Source: Verrucomicrobiota bacterium (GTDB lineage: Bacteria; Verrucomicrobiota; Verrucomicrobiia; Verrucomicrobiales; Verrucomicrobiaceae). Taken from it: DNA of 64,000 nucleotides. The position numbers and the translations under genes were made by a program. Below, piece after piece: positions 62,492 to 64,000 of the stretch. The stretch covers positions 1 through 64,000 of the forward strand of contig JAFLEI010000036.1 in NCBI GenBank assembly GCA_017301975.1, given 5' to 3'. Every line of letters starts with the position of its first letter. Position 1 is the stretch's first letter. Under the pieces are notes generated by a model. It was not told the DNA's origin, did not search any database, and saw only the letters and a program-made list of their open reading frames with translations.

Positions 62492-64000
62492 CTAAGGAGC
62501 CTTGTCCGGCGAAGGCGCAGCGGGTGGGGCGGAGACCTTGTGCGGAGGGAGGATCGTCAGTTTTAAACGATAAACCACCCCGTCAAACGGAGTGCTGTTG
62601 GGATGCTGGGCGAGCTTCAAAAGGCCGAAACTCTGCCCGGCGGCGATGCCGGCCTTGGGCTCCTGAGGAAAACCTTGTTCAAAGGGGGCCACGCCGAGCA
62701 CCTCACTATGTCCGGGAACGGCCAGCGTGATGACGCCTCCGGTGTCGATTTGAGCACGGATGTTCACCCGCCCTTTCTCCAGCGCAGCGCCGCTGATGCT
62801 CGTGCTTTTGCCATTCGCAAAGACCGTCAGCGTGGGCTGGGCGGCCACGAGATGCAGTGCGTAGCCGGACTGCTCGTCCCCCTGCGCCAGCAGCGTGCTG
62901 TCCTGATCGACTTGAGGATCAAATTCAAAGGAGGCGTCCATGAAGACACCCCTGCCCTGCAGCTTGGGCGCATCCGCAGCACTGAGGACGTCGCCCATGT
63001 TCAGCGCCAAATCCACCGAGCCCGCCGGGCTGGCGGGGCCCACGATTTCCGCCGCCGGACGCACCGCGCTCTTGAACTCCTTGGGGAAAAAGCCGGCCAG
63101 CGTGGCTTTCAGCGCCGCGTGCTCAGGCTTCGCAGCCAGGTTCGTCCATTCGTGCGGATCGGCTTGATGATCGTAGAGTTCCTCACTGCCGTCCGCGTAA
63201 CGGATGTAGCGCCAGCGCTCATCACGCGCGGCATAGCCTGCGTTTTTGCCACCGCTCATGCAGGTGATGGCAGGGTGGTCGCGTTTCTTCGCGGGGTCTT
63301 GCAGCAAAGGCTTCAAACTGTCGCCATCTAGATGCTCCGGCAGCGGCAGTTTGGTGAGATCACACAGTGTGGGATAGAGATCGATGAGCGCCACGGGCTG
63401 CGCGGAGAGGCTGTCCGGCTGGGTGAAACCCGGAGCGTAGATGGAGAGCGGCACGCGGGTGGTTGGCTCCCACAGCTTGCCTTTGTGCCACATCTGCTTT
63501 TCGCCAAGATACCAGCCGTGATCGGAGGTGAAGACGATGATCGTATTGGCGGCGTTCGGGCCTTTTTCCACAGCTTCCAGAATGCGGCCCAGCATGGCAT
63601 CGCAAAAGGCCACATTGGCCAGATAGGCGCGCACGGCGTCCTTCCAGAGATTCTTTTCGACGATGAGCTTGTGATAGCCCTCTTTGAGATGCGACTTCGC
63701 GATGGCGGGCACATCATCCAGATCATCCGCCTTCACCTCAGGAAGCTTGATGGAATCCAGCGGCAGCGCATCGAAATACTTCTGCGGCACATACCAGGGG
63801 GAATGCGGGCGGTAGAGACCCAGCGCGAGGAAGAAGGGCTTCTTTTGCTTTTGGGTGAGAAACTCAGCCGCAAATGTGGCGACCTGGCCGTCGTCGGTCT
63901 TGTCATCCTCCACAGGGATGCCGCCCCAGTCCCAGTGCCAGATATTGAGGCCGTTGAAGTTCCGCCCGGTGTGCACCGGCAGGTCCGGGATCTGCACCCC
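62492..64000 (-). CDS. Sulfatase (iduronate-2-sulfatase-like), 5' end off the window
   Basis: The C-terminal 500 or so residues of a sulfatase continuing past the right edge; the formylglycine motif lies outside. Present segments: GLYRPHSPWYVPQKYFD, second metal site TIIVFTSDHGWYLGEKQMWH, GKLWEPTTRVPLSIYAPG, and a C-terminal beta-sandwich region (about residues 330-480, FEFDPQVDQDSTLLAQGDEQ) that may be carbohydrate-binding. Pro/Ala-rich end (SAPPAAPSPDKAP). Should act on sulfated sugars. Confidence 0.9.
   Translation of the reverse strand, partial: GVQIPDLPVHTGRNFNGLNIWHWDWGGIPVEDDKTDDGQVATFAAEFLTQKQKKPFFLALGLYRPHSPWYVPQKYFDALPLDSIKLPEVKADDLDDVPAIAKSHLKEGYHKLIVEKNLWKDAVRAYLANVAFCDAMLGRILEAVEKGPNAANTIIVFTSDHGWYLGEKQMWHKGKLWEPTTRVPLSIYAPGFTQPDSLSAQPVALIDLYPTLCDLTKLPLPEHLDGDSLKPLLQDPAKKRDHPAITCMSGGKNAGYAARDERWRYIRYADGSEELYDHQADPHEWTNLAAKPEHAALKATLAGFFPKEFKSAVRPAAEIVGPASPAGSVDLALNMGDVLSAADAPKLQGRGVFMDASFEFDPQVDQDSTLLAQGDEQSGYALHLVAAQPTLTVFANGKSTSISGAALEKGRVNIRAQIDTGGVITLAVPGHSEVLGVAPFEQGFPQEPKAGIAAGQSFGLLKLAQHPNSTPFDGVVYRLKLTILPPHKVSAPPAAPSPDKAP

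Overview
The window looks like chromosomal DNA of a Verrucomicrobiota bacterium (PVC superphylum), probably a Verrucomicrobiaceae/Prosthecobacter-like heterotroph. This is inferred from gene content: a DUF1549/DUF1553 + DUF1501 pair, a DUF1080 / PVC-type dehydrogenase / cytochrome c fusion, three Tat-exported Gfo/Idh/MocA dehydrogenases, four sulfatases, an ELWxxDGT repeat protein, a GMC oxidoreductase with a gluconate-2-dehydrogenase subunit-3 partner, and GC-rich core genes with weak or absent Shine-Dalgarno sequences. I found no rRNA, tRNA, CRISPR array, transposase, integrase or phage gene.

Layout. 1-8.1 kb: a zincin-like protein with calcium-binding repeats, an NSS-family Na+ symporter with a 51-residue MetS-like small subunit, a subtilisin-like protease and a UvrD/PcrA helicase. 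8.1-11.4 kb: an AT-richer accessory stretch with two unknown proteins, a ParE/RelE-type toxin-antitoxin pair, an FKBP isomerase and an unknown protein. 11.4-18.6 kb: a lipoprotein, the DUF1549/1553-DUF1501 pair, a Gfo/Idh/MocA protein, and a 1.4-kb AT-rich insert bounded by a 27-bp exact direct repeat. 18.6-33 kb: PEP carboxylase, ELWxxDGT protein, AraC regulator, the 1387-residue fusion, an adenylate-kinase-like protein, an HslV-like Ntn hydrolase, an alpha/beta hydrolase and an FGE-fold protein. 33-36.4 kb: an unknown protein, apaG, and a tightly coupled thiD / S41-like / IF-1-like trio. 36.4-43.1 kb: dehydrogenase and sulfatase genes. 43.2-51 kb: a two-gene sensor-kinase system, glycerate kinase, fabD-redoxin, and a divergent acyltransferase / adenylate-forming-ligase pair. 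51-64 kb: a sulfatase, gyrA, a four-helix-bundle gene, gyrB, a GMC oxidoreductase operon, a probable PEP-CTERM gene relic, queD and a sulfatase running off the right edge.

Functional picture. The exported sulfatases, Gfo/Idh/MocA enzymes, DUF1080 and GMC oxidoreductases fit periplasmic breakdown of sulfated or modified polysaccharides; substrates cannot be read from the sequence. Housekeeping genes (gyrA, gyrB, ppc, fabD, thiD, queD, helicase) are interspersed.

The most distinctive features are short palindromic (REP/BIME-like) repeats in at least two families, some of which have become coding sequence; the 27-bp-bounded insert carrying a two-lobed aspartic-protease fold that has lost both catalytic aspartates; and several 'dead enzyme' candidates (an S41-like protein without Ser/Lys, an FGE-like protein without its cysteines).
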